Assembly: GCF_016595675.1 (NCBI RefSeq)
Contig: NZ_JAENJH010000001.1
Span: 186,001 to 250,000, forward strand
Length of the DNA: 64,000 nt
Direction: 5' to 3'
From: Prauserella cavernicola
GTDB taxonomy: Bacteria > Actinomycetota > Actinomycetes > Mycobacteriales > Pseudonocardiaceae
Shown: one piece after another, positions 34,328 through 47,487 of the stretch
Layout: every line of letters starts with the position of its first letter
Numbering within the stretch: position 1 is the first letter of the stretch
Made by a program: the position numbers and the translations under genes
The notes under the pieces: model-generated
The model's database searches: none
The model's input: only the letters and a program-made list of their open reading frames with translations
Told to the model about the DNA's origin: nothing

Positions 34328-34822
34328 ATGCGCAACCCCCTACCGGCGCTGGCCCGTGCGCTGGGCACGCGTCCGTGGTTGATGAAGCTGGCCGCCGCGG
34401 TGGTCTGGGCGGACGCCAGGCTGCACCGGGTGTCGCGGGGGCGCGTCAGCCTCGTCGGGATCGCGGGGCTGCCGTCGCTGCGGCTGACGACGCGGGGCCG
34501 TCGATCCGGGCTGCCCCGCGACAACAACCTGCTGTACCTCCCGCACGGCGGCGACTTCGTGGTCACCGGCTCCAACTGGGGCCGCCAGCGCGATCCGGGG
34601 TGGACGTTCAACCTCCGCGCCGACCCGCACGTGACGGTTCTCGTGCGCGGCGGGACGGTGAACGCGACGGCCCGTGAGCTCACCGGCGCCGAACACGAGG
34701 CGATGTGGCGCGAGCTGCTCGCGTTCTGGCCCGGCTATGCGATGGAGCGCGCCGGGGCCGGTCGCGAACTGCCGATCTTCGTCCTCACACCGGGTGACCC
34801 CCCAACGGGCGAAGTCGGCTGA
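34328..34822 (+). CDS. Deazaflavin (F420)-dependent nitroreductase family protein
   Basis: A 164-residue split-barrel protein of the Ddn/Rv3547 family: LPSLRLTTRGRRSGLPRDNNL is the typical F420 phosphate-binding block, followed by YLPHGGDFVVTGSNWGRQRDPGW and PGYAMERAGAGRELPIFVLTP. Such enzymes reduce quinones or nitro compounds with F420H2, often at the membrane. It begins 25 bases after egtD and may be read through from that operon, though its role in ergothioneine or redox defence is only inference. Confidence 0.88.
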   Translation: MRNPLPALARALGTRPWLMKLAAAVVWADARLHRVSRGRVSLVGIAGLPSLRLTTRGRRSGLPRDNNLLYLPHGGDFVVTGSNWGRQRDPGWTFNLRADPHVTVLVRGGTVNATARELTGAEHEAMWRELLAFWPGYAMERAGAGRELPIFVLTPGDPPTGEVG

Positions 34823-34904
34823 ACCAGCCGTTCGCGCACCCCTCCGTCGTGGCTCGTTGTGCCATTCTTCGCCGTGGTGACCGGCGGCAATCGGAGGCGA
34901 ACGG

Positions 34905-36482
34905 GTGGGTAAGGCAAGTCGGACGGTGGCTCTGGTCGGCGCACTGCTCGCGGGGATCGCGTTCGCGGGCGTTCCCGCGACGGCGTCCGCGCAGGGGCCG
35001 GCGAAGGTCGAGTGGGAGGCGTGCGACGACGCGCGCACGGCACAGGATCCCGGGCCCTACAGCTGCGCGGAGTACCGCGTCCCGATCGATCACGACAACG
35101 CCGCGCTCGGCACGCTCGACCTCGCGCTGATGCGCAGGGCGGCGAACAAGCCCGACCAGAAGATCGGCTCGCTGTTCCTCAACCCTGGCGGTCCCGGGGC
35201 CTCGGGCACCACGATGGCCATGTCGGCCGAGCACTACTTCGAGCCCGCCGTGCTCGACCGCTTCGACATCATCGGGTTCGACCCGCGCGGGGTCGGCGAC
35301 TCCACGCCACTGCGCTGCTTCACCACCGACGAGGACGCCGAGGAGGTGCAGAGCAGGCTCGTGTCGGTGCCGACCACGCGCCAGCAGATCTCCGACGCAC
35401 TGAGCACCTACCGCGACTACGGCCAGTTCTGCGAGCGCAACGCGGGCCCGCTGTTGCAGCACATGTCCACGCGTGCCGTGGCCCGCGACCTCGACCTGCT
35501 GCGGCAGGCGGTCGGCGACGACACGCTGAACTTCGCGGGCTTCTCCTACGGCACGCTGCTCGGCGCCACCTACGCGAACCTGTACCCGGACAAGGTGCGC
35601 ACGATGGTGCTCGACGGCAACGTCGACCCCTCAGCCCGCACCACGGACAGCCTGCGCCACGACCGTCAGCGGGCGGAGGGCTTCGAGCACGCGCTCAACG
35701 GCTTCCTCACCGAGTGCGGCAAGGCGGGCAAGGAGTGCGCGTTCGGCGACGGCGAGCCACGCCGCAAGTTCGACGAGCTGCTCGAGAGCATCCGCGCCGA
35801 GCCGGTCGACCTGCCGGACGGATCGCCGGTGGATCTCAACGCGTTCGTCGGCGGTGTCGGTGGAGCGCTGTACTCGCCGACCGCTTTCCGTGGTCTCGCG
35901 CAGGATCTGCAGGAGCTCTACAGCGTGGTGAAGCCTCCGCCCGGAACCGAGCCGAAGACGGTGCGAGCCGGTGACCTCGACACGCTGCTCAATCCCGAGG
36001 ACGACCCCCGCCACGACGGGCTGACCGACAGCGAGTACACATCGGACGACGCGTTCTTCGCCGTCAACTGCGCCGACAAGCGGTTCAGTCACACACTCGG
36101 CGACCTGCCCGGCATCGCGGGTTCCTGGGAACGCGACGCTCCGCTGTTCGGGCGCTACCAGGCCTTCGCCGACCCGGCGGCGTGCCCGCAGTGGAAGGGC
36201 GGCACCGACGCCTACCGCGGTCCGTGGAACGCGGCGACGGAGAACCCGGTGCTGGTGGTGGGCAACTACTACGACCCGGCGACGCGGTACTCGTTCGCGC
36301 AGCGGATGGCCGACGAACTCGGCTACGCGCGCCTGCTGTCGGTGGACGCGTTCGGACACTGCAGCCTCGGTTCGGCGTCCGGTGTGGACCGTGCGGTCTC
36401 GGACTATCTGGTGAACCTGACGGTGCCGCCGCGCGGCAAGGTCTACCAGCCGGACAGCAGGCCGTTCGAGGCGCCTCAGTAG
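34905..36482 (+). CDS. Secreted alpha/beta hydrolase, tripeptidyl aminopeptidase (SlpD/TAP)-like
   Basis: A 525-residue exported hydrolase. Residues 1-29 are a Sec signal peptide ending near ATASAQG. The alpha/beta fold carries LFLNPGGPGASGTT (oxyanion), the nucleophile Ser214 in GFSYGT, and a C-terminal TAP-like domain with Asp in NYYDPATRY and His in DAFGHCS. Four or more cysteines suggest disulfides after export. Homologues cleave peptides from the N-terminus or act on esters. GTG start 34905 follows GGAGGCGAA. A strong terminator hairpin follows. Confidence 0.9.
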   Translation: MGKASRTVALVGALLAGIAFAGVPATASAQGPAKVEWEACDDARTAQDPGPYSCAEYRVPIDHDNAALGTLDLALMRRAANKPDQKIGSLFLNPGGPGASGTTMAMSAEHYFEPAVLDRFDIIGFDPRGVGDSTPLRCFTTDEDAEEVQSRLVSVPTTRQQISDALSTYRDYGQFCERNAGPLLQHMSTRAVARDLDLLRQAVGDDTLNFAGFSYGTLLGATYANLYPDKVRTMVLDGNVDPSARTTDSLRHDRQRAEGFEHALNGFLTECGKAGKECAFGDGEPRRKFDELLESIRAEPVDLPDGSPVDLNAFVGGVGGALYSPTAFRGLAQDLQELYSVVKPPPGTEPKTVRAGDLDTLLNPEDDPRHDGLTDSEYTSDDAFFAVNCADKRFSHTLGDLPGIAGSWERDAPLFGRYQAFADPAACPQWKGGTDAYRGPWNAATENPVLVVGNYYDPATRYSFAQRMADELGYARLLSVDAFGHCSLGSASGVDRAVSDYLVNLTVPPRGKVYQPDSRPFEAPQ

Positions 36483-36503
36483 CGGCGTCGGCGACGCGCG
36501 ACG

Positions 36504-36536
36504 GGTGAGCGGCGGCCGGGGTGGCCGTCGCTCACC
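36504..36536. terminator. Terminator after the TAP-like hydrolase
   Basis: Arms of 14 bases (36504-36517 and 36523-36536) with one mismatch, GGTGAGCGGCGGCC against GGCCGTCGCTCACC, around a 5-base loop. It starts 22 bases after the stop. Confidence 0.7.
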
Positions 36537-36636
36537 GCGCCCGGTGTGTCCGATTCGTGATCATCGCGAGGGGAACCGGAACGGCGCGCGGAACCTCTCA
36601 GGTGTTGTTCCGATGAAGAAGTGAAACGAGGAAAAC

Positions 36637-37272
36637 GTGTACAAGCGTCGTGTTGCCTTCGCCGCTGCGATGGCGTCCCTTGCCCTCGGTCTGTCCGCGT
36701 GCGGAGGCGACGAGGACACCGCAGGTGAGCAGACCACCGAACAGCCCGCCCCGTCGTCGGCCGAGTCGTCGGCCGCCGAGTCGTCGGAGGCGACCGAGCA
36801 GGCTGACACCGCCTCTGGCGACATCACCGCTCCCGGCACCGAGCTCAAGATCGGCGAGACCGCGACGGTGCCGTTCGAGTACGGCACCGACAAGAGCGGC
36901 ACGATCGCCGTCACGGTGACCGCCATCGAGCAGGGCGAGGAAGCCGACCTCGCGCAGTTCGGCGAGCGCGCGAAGGGGCTCGTGCCGTACTTCGTCAAGT
37001 ACACCGTCGAGAACGTCGACGGCTCCGACCTGGCGTACTCCAACCTTTCCCTGCGTGCCGTGACGGCCGAGGGCCGGAGCACCGGCGTGGTGATCACCGG
37101 CGGTGTCGAGGGCAAGTGCGAAAGCGAGACCGCGGACCAGGACTTCACCACCGCCGGCGCGTCGTACGAGACCTGCAGGCTGCAGGCCGGCCAGGCCGGC
37201 GTGGAGGTCGCGGGAGCCGAGTTCAGCGAGGGCGACGACTACTCCGACGACCCGATCGTCTGGACCAAGTAA
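36637..37272 (+). CDS. Putative lipoprotein with DUF4352-like domain
   Basis: A 211-residue secreted lipoprotein. The signal peptide ends in a lipobox LGLSAC with Cys22; a Glu/Ser/Thr/Ala-rich linker follows (about residues 27-65), then a beta-sandwich domain with GTIAVTVTAIEQGEE and VPYFVKYTVENVDGSDL typical of DUF4352/telomeric-repeat-binding-factor-like extracellular domains. Two cysteines near residues 165 and 181 may pair. GTG 36637 follows CGAGGAAAA. Function unknown; such proteins often bind cell-wall or drug ligands. Confidence 0.82.
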   Translation: MYKRRVAFAAAMASLALGLSACGGDEDTAGEQTTEQPAPSSAESSAAESSEATEQADTASGDITAPGTELKIGETATVPFEYGTDKSGTIAVTVTAIEQGEEADLAQFGERAKGLVPYFVKYTVENVDGSDLAYSNLSLRAVTAEGRSTGVVITGGVEGKCESETADQDFTTAGASYETCRLQAGQAGVEVAGAEFSEGDDYSDDPIVWTK

Positions 37273-37287
37273 GCCCCGAGAACGAGC

Positions 37288-37322
37288 ACGGTCCGGTTCC
37301 TGGAGTCCGGGGACCGGGCCGT
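37288..37322. terminator. Probable terminator after the lipoprotein gene
   Basis: ACGGTCCGGTTCC (37288-37300) pairs with GGGGACCGGGCCGT (37309-37322) with a few mismatches or G-T pairs, 15 bases after the stop and facing the end of the convergent TauE-type gene. Confidence 0.5.
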
Positions 37323-37398
37323 TGCTGTGTCGTGGATCGACCGTGCTCGACGGTCGCGTTCGGACTTCGCGCCTCCCATCGGTGTTCGGTGTGGACCG

Positions 37399-38109
37399 TC
37401 ACCCCACGGCGCTGCGCACCAGCAGTGCCACGGCGCTGGCCGCGGCCACGGCGAGCACCGCGACCCGGATCGGCCCGCCGTCGAGGAACTTGCGCAGTGG
37501 GCCGGACAGGAGAAAACCGGCCAGCAGGAACGGCAACAGCCACAACGTCTGCACGACGTGCGTGAGGTGCACCTGTCCGCCGAGCCCGAGGCCGATGAGG
37601 GACACCACCGTGCCGAGCACGAAACCCGCGGCCAGTGTCGCGCGGATGCGCGGGCCCGGGGAGTGCTGGTACAGCAGGGCGACCGGCGGACCGCCGATCG
37701 ACGCCGCCGTGCCGAACGTCCCACTCGCGACACCGGCGACCAGCAGTGGTCCCGGTCGCGGTTCGGGGCGCCACGACACCACCGACAGCAGCACGCACAC
37801 CAGCACCGCGACCCCGACCAACGCCGAGAACGGGCGCGGGGCGAGTGTCGCGACCGCGAGCACGCCGAGTGCCGTGCCCGGGACGCGGCCCGCGAGCACC
37901 CACCACACGCCGGTCCAGTCGGTGTGGCGGTACTCCCGCAGTATCGTCAGCAGTCCGTGGGTGCTCGACACCAGTAGCAGCGGAACCGGTACCAGCGTCG
38001 GATCGAGCAGCGCGACGAGCGGCACCGCGACCAGGTTGAGCCCGTAGCCGACGGCGCCCTGCACCAGCGCGCCCACCAGCACGATCAGTCCGATCAGGAC
38101 ATCCGGCAC
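37399..38109 (-). CDS. TauE/SafE-family membrane transporter
   Basis: A 236-residue integral membrane protein with about seven to eight hydrophobic helices in two repeats; GLIVLVGALVQGAVGYGLNL and VAGVASGTFGTAASIGGPPV are the paired family motifs. Members export sulfite, sulfoacetate or other organosulfonates, or simple anions. Its substrate is unknown. ATG 38109. The sulfur-rich neighbourhood (egt genes) may be chance. It starts 22 bases downstream of the aconitase terminator hairpin. Confidence 0.88.
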   Translation of the reverse strand: MPDVLIGLIVLVGALVQGAVGYGLNLVAVPLVALLDPTLVPVPLLLVSSTHGLLTILREYRHTDWTGVWWVLAGRVPGTALGVLAVATLAPRPFSALVGVAVLVCVLLSVVSWRPEPRPGPLLVAGVASGTFGTAASIGGPPVALLYQHSPGPRIRATLAAGFVLGTVVSLIGLGLGGQVHLTHVVQTLWLLPFLLAGFLLSGPLRKFLDGGPIRVAVLAVAAASAVALLVRSAVG

Positions 38110-38130
38110 CGCGTGGTTCCCCTCTCATGA

Positions 38131-38176
38131 CAGTGGCCCGGCTCCCGCGGCGAACGCGGGAACCGGGCCACCACTG
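38131..38176. terminator. Terminator of the aconitase gene
   Basis: Long stem-loop: CAGTGGCCCGGCTCCCGCG (38131-38149) pairs with the stretch 38155-38176 with small bulges around a 5-base loop. It follows the aconitase stop on the minus strand by 14 bases. Confidence 0.75.
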
Positions 38177-38189
38177 TGGACCTTGCCGA

Positions 38190-42672
<4,483 letters not shown>

Positions 42673-42676
<4 letters not shown>

Positions 42677-43185
42677 GGTCGGACACCTTCTCTTTCCTGT
42701 TGTGCGCTGAGCTGGTGCGGCGTCCGCGGTGGAGTCCCCGTGCGGGTCCTCCGTGCCGTGAAGGCCACGCCGAGCGCCCCTGCCAGCGCGATGGCCATGC
42801 CTGTGGTGGTGAGCAGCGGCCCCGTCGTCGTCACCCCGATGACCCGCTCCGGCTCGCCGGCTTGGACGGTCGCGAGCAGGGCCACGGTTCCCACGACGAG
42901 GGAGACGAGCGCGGCGAGTGCGGCGCCGGTGCGGGCGGCGCCCAGCGCCACGAGCCCGGCGGCCGTGGCCGACAGCAGCGGCACCGCGATCCACCCGGTG
43001 AGCACCGCGGTGATGACGGCGTTGTCGAGCAGCTTCAAGTGCTCCACCAGGCCGAGCGCCTGGTAGCTGCTGCGCTCGACCGAGCCCGAGCGGAACCACG
43101 GCAGGAACGTGCCCGCGACGGCCAGCGCGAGGCCCAGAGAGCAGAGCACCGCCCACACGGTCGTGGCGGCCGGGCGAGCGGGCAC
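42673..43185 (-). CDS. Small four-helix membrane protein
   Basis: A 170-residue protein with four predicted membrane helices (about residues 10-27, 58-80, 85-107 and 122-143), an extracellular first loop LPWFRSGSVERSSYQALGL, and a Thr/Arg/Pro-rich cytoplasmic tail. It resembles small actinobacterial proteins with a conserved W-F motif in loop one but no name is recognised. GTG 43185; GTGA overlap with the Q/P/Y-rich protein gene suggests the two proteins are made and act together. Confidence 0.7.
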
Positions 43186-43290
43186 GGTGTTTCCCCCTTG
43201 GTGAGCTGAACGGTTCGCAAGGTGAGACGTCGCAGGTGGCCTAGCCGTTTCGTCCGGACTGGCCCGGTTTCATCACGACTTGGCCACGTC

Positions 43291-43310
43291 CGTTATCCCC
43301 CGTTATGGGG
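43291..43310. promoter_or_regulatory. Direct repeat upstream of ripA-like gene
   Basis: CCGTTAT occurs at 43291 and again at 43301, a 10-bp-phased direct repeat (ATAACG boxes on the other strand), in the divergent gap of about 220 bases between the small membrane protein and the NlpC/P60 gene. This layout is what two-component response regulators bind; MtrA is a known regulator of ripA-type genes. No other element was recognised in the gap. Confidence 0.4.
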
Positions 43311-43407
43311 AAATGTGGCGCGAGATGACGATGTTTCGGATGAGGAGTTTGGTGAGGCTGTGCTCCAAGTGGCACAGTTTCCTTGCACCGAAGGGGAGGT
43401 GAAGGCT

Positions 43408-44769
43408 GTGCCGAATGGGCTCACGCGGTCACGAGGCGGGCGGGGGACCGGCGTTCGCCGGGGCGCCGTCGTCGGCGCGCTGGCGCTGGTCACGCTGATC
43501 GGCACGGCCGGTGGCGGGCTCGCGGTGCCGCCTCCGCCGCCGAACCCGAGTGACTCGGAGCTCGACTCGAGCCGCGGCGACCGCAACGCCAGAGCCGGTG
43601 AGGTCGGGCAGCTCACCAACCAGCTCGCCGAGGCCGAGTCGCGGCTCAGCTCGCTGCAGGCCGATGTCGAGCTCAAGATGGAGCAGGCCAACAAGGCCCG
43701 TGTGGACATGCAGATGGCGCGCGAGACGGCCGACCAGGCCGAACGCGACGCCGTCGCCGCCCGCACCGAGGCCGACGCCGCGTCGGGCGCCATTGAGCAG
43801 GCCCGCACCGACCTCGACAGTTTCGTGGCCGGCAGCTACCGGCAGGGCAGCACGATCGGCTCGATCGGCGCCTACCTCGGGTCCGATTCCCCCGACGACC
43901 TCCTCGCCCGCGCGCAGCTGCTGGAGGCCGTCAGCGGTAGCCAGCTCGACGCGCTGGAGGGCATGCACCAGGCACAGGTCGAGAAGTCCAACAAGGACGC
44001 CGCCGCACGCCAGGCGCTGGAAGAGGCGCGACAGCGCCGCACCGAGGCCGAGCAGGCGAGGGTCGCCGCGGACGAGGCCCAGGCGGCCGCCGTCGAGGCG
44101 CAGCAGGGCCAGGCCGCGCGCAACAGCGAGATCGAGTCCGAGAAGTCGCGGGTCGAGCAGCTGCTCTACGCCGCGCAGTCCGAGGTCGACGGTCTCGAGG
44201 GGCAGCGCGCCCGCTACAACGACTGGGTCGCCCAGAAGCAGGCGGAAGAAGAGGAACGGGCTCGCGAGGCCGCGCTGGCCGCGAGCAGCAACAGCAGTGG
44301 CAGCAGCGGCTCGTCGGCGCCGGTGGCCTCCCCGCCGTCCGCGCCGGCGGGTGCCTCCGTCGAGGCGGCCGTCGCGCGGGCGATGTCGCAGCTGGGAGTG
44401 CAGTACGCCTGGGGCGGCGGCAACACGGCCGGACCGACCTACGGCATCCGCGACGGTGGCGTCGCCGACAGCTACGGCGACTACAACAAGATCGGTTTCG
44501 ACTGCTCGGGCCTGATGATCTACGCGTTCGCGGGCGTGACGTCGCTGCCGCACTACAGCGGCTACCAGTACGAGGCGGGCTACCAGGTGCCGCTGTCGCA
44601 GATGCGCCGTGGCGACATGCTGTTCTGGGGAACCAGCGGCATCCATCACGTCGCCATGTACCTGGGCGGCGGGCAGATGATCGAGGCGCCGTACTCCGGT
44701 GGGTACGTCCGGGTCGTCCCGGTACGCTACGGCGACATCATGCCGTACGCGACGCGCCTCATCGGGTGA
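43408..44769 (+). CDS. ripA: NlpC/P60 peptidoglycan endopeptidase, RipA type
   Basis: A 453-residue secreted cell-wall hydrolase for septum resolution. Residues about 17-40 are a signal peptide; residues about 50-290 form a long coiled coil (ARAGEVGQLTNQLAEAESRLS onward) that usually keeps the enzyme inactive; a Ser/Ala/Pro linker leads to the NlpC/P60 domain (about 325-453) with Cys366 (FDCSGLM) and His414 (HHVAMYLG). The family cuts between D-Glu and meso-diaminopimelate in stem peptides. GTG 43408 has AGGGGAGG eight bases upstream; GTG 43399 is an alternative. Its stop overlaps mobA. No RipB paralogue follows, unlike in M. tuberculosis. Confidence 0.92.
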   Translation: MPNGLTRSRGGRGTGVRRGAVVGALALVTLIGTAGGGLAVPPPPPNPSDSELDSSRGDRNARAGEVGQLTNQLAEAESRLSSLQADVELKMEQANKARVDMQMARETADQAERDAVAARTEADAASGAIEQARTDLDSFVAGSYRQGSTIGSIGAYLGSDSPDDLLARAQLLEAVSGSQLDALEGMHQAQVEKSNKDAAARQALEEARQRRTEAEQARVAADEAQAAAVEAQQGQAARNSEIESEKSRVEQLLYAAQSEVDGLEGQRARYNDWVAQKQAEEEERAREAALAASSNSSGSSGSSAPVASPPSAPAGASVEAAVARAMSQLGVQYAWGGGNTAGPTYGIRDGGVADSYGDYNKIGFDCSGLMIYAFAGVTSLPHYSGYQYEAGYQVPLSQMRRGDMLFWGTSGIHHVAMYLGGGQMIEAPYSGGYVRVVPVRYGDIMPYATRLIG

Positions 44770-45335
44770 GCCGGACCCCGCCGCCCCTGGCCGGCGTCGT
44801 GCTCGCGGGCGGAGCCGCGCGCAGGCTCGGCGGTGTGGACAAGCCGATGCTCGAGGTCGGCGGGATGCCGTTGCTCCTGCGCGTCGTCGCCGCGCTGCAC
44901 GAGGCCGACCCCGTCGTGGTCGTGGGACCACGCCGCGAGGGTGTGCCCGGAGTGCTCTGGACCAGGGAGGAGCCCGCGGGCTCCGGCCCGGTCGCCGCGC
45001 TCGCCGCGGGCCTGAGCCTGGTCGAGCGGGACGCCGAACGAGACGTTGTCGCCGTGCTGGCCGCCGATCTCGCCGCCGTGACGTCCAGGACGGTGGGCCG
45101 CCTGCGATCGGCGCTCGGGGAGCACGCCGACGGCGCGGTGCTGGTCGACGACGAGGGCCGGCGGCAGTGGTTGCTCGGCGTCTGGCGGACGCCCGCGCTG
45201 CGGGCGGCACTGCCCGCCGACCCGGCCGGGGCGTCGGTGCGCCGCACGCTCGGGGGGTTGTCCATAGTGGACGTCCCGGCGCTGCCGGGGGAGTCCGCCG
45301 ACGTGGACACTCCCGAGGACCTGTCCTCGCCTTAG
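44766..45335 (+). CDS. mobA: Molybdenum cofactor guanylyltransferase
   Basis: A 189-residue nucleotidyltransferase that adds GMP to molybdopterin. GVVLAGGAARRLGGVDKPMLEVGG (from residue 10) is the GTP-binding signature and AVLAADLAAVTSRTV the metal/phosphate site, though the usual CDMPF is AADLA. GTG 44766 overlaps the ripA-like stop by 4 bases, an odd coupling of a wall hydrolase and a cofactor enzyme. A MobA-like NTP transferase of other specificity is possible. Confidence 0.85.
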   Translation: MSRTPPPLAGVVLAGGAARRLGGVDKPMLEVGGMPLLLRVVAALHEADPVVVVGPRREGVPGVLWTREEPAGSGPVAALAAGLSLVERDAERDVVAVLAADLAAVTSRTVGRLRSALGEHADGAVLVDDEGRRQWLLGVWRTPALRAALPADPAGASVRRTLGGLSIVDVPALPGESADVDTPEDLSSP

Positions 45336-45459
45336 AGCTTCACAGCCGTCATACCGGGCACCCGGTTTGCTGGGCGGATACGGTCGCGAACAACCGTGTC
45401 CTCCCTGGGGGGTACGGTCACACGGCGTAGAGCGAAGATCACCAGCGAGGAGGTTAGGT

Positions 45460-46527
45460 GTGACCGAGCCCGGCTACTCCGACGGCGCGGCCCCGGCCCA
45501 GCCCGGGACCCCGGCACGGGATGCGCAGTTGTTGGAGCGCACCGTGTTCGAGGTCAAACGCGTGATCGTCGGCCAGGACCGGCTCGTGGAGCGCATGCTG
45601 GTGGGCCTGCTCGCCAAGGGGCATCTGCTCCTGGAGGGCGTGCCCGGTGTCGCGAAGACACTCGCGGTCGAGACGTTCGCCCGGGTCCTGGGCGGCTCCT
45701 TCTCCCGCGTGCAGTTCACGCCCGACCTCGTGCCCGCCGACATCCTCGGCACCCGGATCTACCGCCAGTCGAGCGAGAAGTTCGACGTCGAGCTCGGCCC
45801 CGTCGTGGCCAACTTCGTGCTCGCCGACGAGATCAACCGCGCTCCGGCCAAGGTGCAGTCGGCGATGCTCGAGGTGATGGCCGAGCGGCACGTCTCGCTC
45901 GGCGGCCAGACCTTCCCGATGCCCGACCCGTTCCTGGTGCTCGCCACGCAGAACCCCATCGAGAACGAGGGCGTCTATCCGCTGCCCGAGGCCCAGCGCG
46001 ACCGGTTCCTCTTCAAGATCGTGGTCGAGTACCCGACCGCTGAGGAAGAGCGCGAGATCGTCTACCGCATGGGCGTGACGCCGCCCGAACCCCACGAGGT
46101 GCTCAGCCCCGCGGAGCTGGTGCGGCTGCAGGGCGTGGCCTCCCAGGTGTTCGTCCACCACGCACTCGTCGACTACGTGGTGCGGCTCGTGCTCGCCACG
46201 CGCACGCCGGCCGAGCACGGTCTCGCCGACGTCGCCGGCTGGGTCTCCTACGGTGCCTCGCCGCGCGCGAGCCTCGGCATCATCGCCGCGGCTCGGGCGC
46301 TCGCGCTCGTCCGCGGGCGGGACTACGTGCTGCCGCAGGACGTCGTCGACGTGGTGCCGGACGTGCTGCGCCACCGGCTCGTGCTGTCCTACGACGCGCT
46401 CGCCGACGGTGTGCCGCTGGACCACATCGTCACGCGCATCCTCCAGACCGTCCCGCTGCCGCAGGTTTCGGCCCGGCCTCAGGGTGGTCCGGGTCAGCCC
46501 CTCGCGGCGGGTGTGCCCGGCAGGTAG
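45460..46527 (+). CDS. moxR: MoxR-family AAA+ ATPase (MoxR1-like)
   Basis: A 355-residue AAA+ chaperone-like ATPase. Walker A is GVPGVAKT (residues 60-67), Walker B VLADEINRAPAKVQSAMLE, and sensor region FLVLATQNPIENEGVYPLPEAQRDRF. MoxR works with VWA proteins to mature or assemble partners. GTG 45460 has AGGAGG upstream. It heads a moxR-DUF58-VWA operon exactly as Rv1479-Rv1481, next to cell-wall genes. The 124-base gap after mobA holds its promoter. Confidence 0.95.
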   Translation: MTEPGYSDGAAPAQPGTPARDAQLLERTVFEVKRVIVGQDRLVERMLVGLLAKGHLLLEGVPGVAKTLAVETFARVLGGSFSRVQFTPDLVPADILGTRIYRQSSEKFDVELGPVVANFVLADEINRAPAKVQSAMLEVMAERHVSLGGQTFPMPDPFLVLATQNPIENEGVYPLPEAQRDRFLFKIVVEYPTAEEEREIVYRMGVTPPEPHEVLSPAELVRLQGVASQVFVHHALVDYVVRLVLATRTPAEHGLADVAGWVSYGASPRASLGIIAAARALALVRGRDYVLPQDVVDVVPDVLRHRLVLSYDALADGVPLDHIVTRILQTVPLPQVSARPQGGPGQPLAAGVPGR

Positions 46528-46536
46528 CGCGCGGTC

Positions 46537-47487
46537 ATGGGTGCCATCAACGACGACCAGGGCGGCAGGCCCGACTGGGCGCCGCCGATCCTGCGGGGCG
46601 ACCGGCTCGAGGCCGGGCTGCGCACCCTGGAGCTCGACGTGCGCCGTCGTCTCGACGGGCTGCTCCAGGGCAACCACCTCGGCCTGGTGCCGGGGCCTGG
46701 TTCCGAGCCGGGAGAGGCGCGCCCGTACCAGCCCGGCGACGACGTGCGCCGCATGGACTGGGCGGTCACGGCGCGTACGACCACGCCGCACATCCGGGAG
46801 AGCATCGCCGACCGTGAGCTGGAGACCTGGGTGGTCGCGGACCTGTCCGCGAGTCTCGACTTCGGCACCGCGGTGTGCGAGAAGCGCGACCTCGTGGTGT
46901 GCGCGACGGCCGCGATCGCGCACCTGACGCGCGGCGGTGGCAACCGCATCGGCGCGTTGCTGTCCAACGGCGCCGAGACCGTCCGCATCCCGCCGCGAGG
47001 AGGGCTCGCCCACGCCCGCAACCTCGTCCGCAAGGTCGCCGAGCTGCCGCGCGCGACCGAGGGCACGCGTGGCGACCTGGCCCAGCTGGTCGAGCAGCTG
47101 CGCAGGCCGCCCCGGCGCAGGGGCCTCGCCGTGGTGATCTCCGACTTCCTCGGTGACCCGGACTGGGAGCGCCCGCTGCGGGCACTCTCGGCGCGCCACG
47201 ACCTGGTGGGCATCGAGGTGCTCGACCCGCGCGACATCGACCTGCCCGAGGTCGGCACCGTGGTGCTCGCCGATCCCGAGACGGGTCGGCAGCGGGAGGT
47301 CAACGCCTCGGCGTTGCTGCGCAAGGAGTTCGCCGCAGCCGCGCACGCCCACCGCGGCCAGGTGGCCCGCGCGCTGCGCCAGGCCGGCGCGGGGCATCTG
47401 CTGCTGCGCACCGACTCCGACTGGATCGCCGACGTCGTCCGGTTCGTGGTCGCGCGCAAGCGCGGCTGGTCGGGAGCCGCCTCGTGA
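46537..47487 (+). CDS. DUF58 protein (Rv1480-like)
   Basis: A 316-residue DUF58 protein with a VWA-like fold; the hallmark block GEARPYQPGDDVRRMDWAVTART lies at about residues 58-80, followed by ELETWVVADLSASLDFGT. No membrane segment. DUF58 proteins pair with MoxR and membrane-bound VWA proteins as here: it starts 10 bases after moxR and its stop overlaps the VWA gene by 4 bases. Biochemical role is not established. Confidence 0.92.
   Translation: MGAINDDQGGRPDWAPPILRGDRLEAGLRTLELDVRRRLDGLLQGNHLGLVPGPGSEPGEARPYQPGDDVRRMDWAVTARTTTPHIRESIADRELETWVVADLSASLDFGTAVCEKRDLVVCATAAIAHLTRGGGNRIGALLSNGAETVRIPPRGGLAHARNLVRKVAELPRATEGTRGDLAQLVEQLRRPPRRRGLAVVISDFLGDPDWERPLRALSARHDLVGIEVLDPRDIDLPEVGTVVLADPETGRQREVNASALLRKEFAAAAHAHRGQVARALRQAGAGHLLLRTDSDWIADVVRFVVARKRGWSGAAS

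Noticed and set aside
45454-47397. Long minus-strand frame opposite moxR and DUF58
   Set aside because: Mirror frame with biased Arg/His/Glu content; the plus strand has full Walker motifs and ribosome sites.
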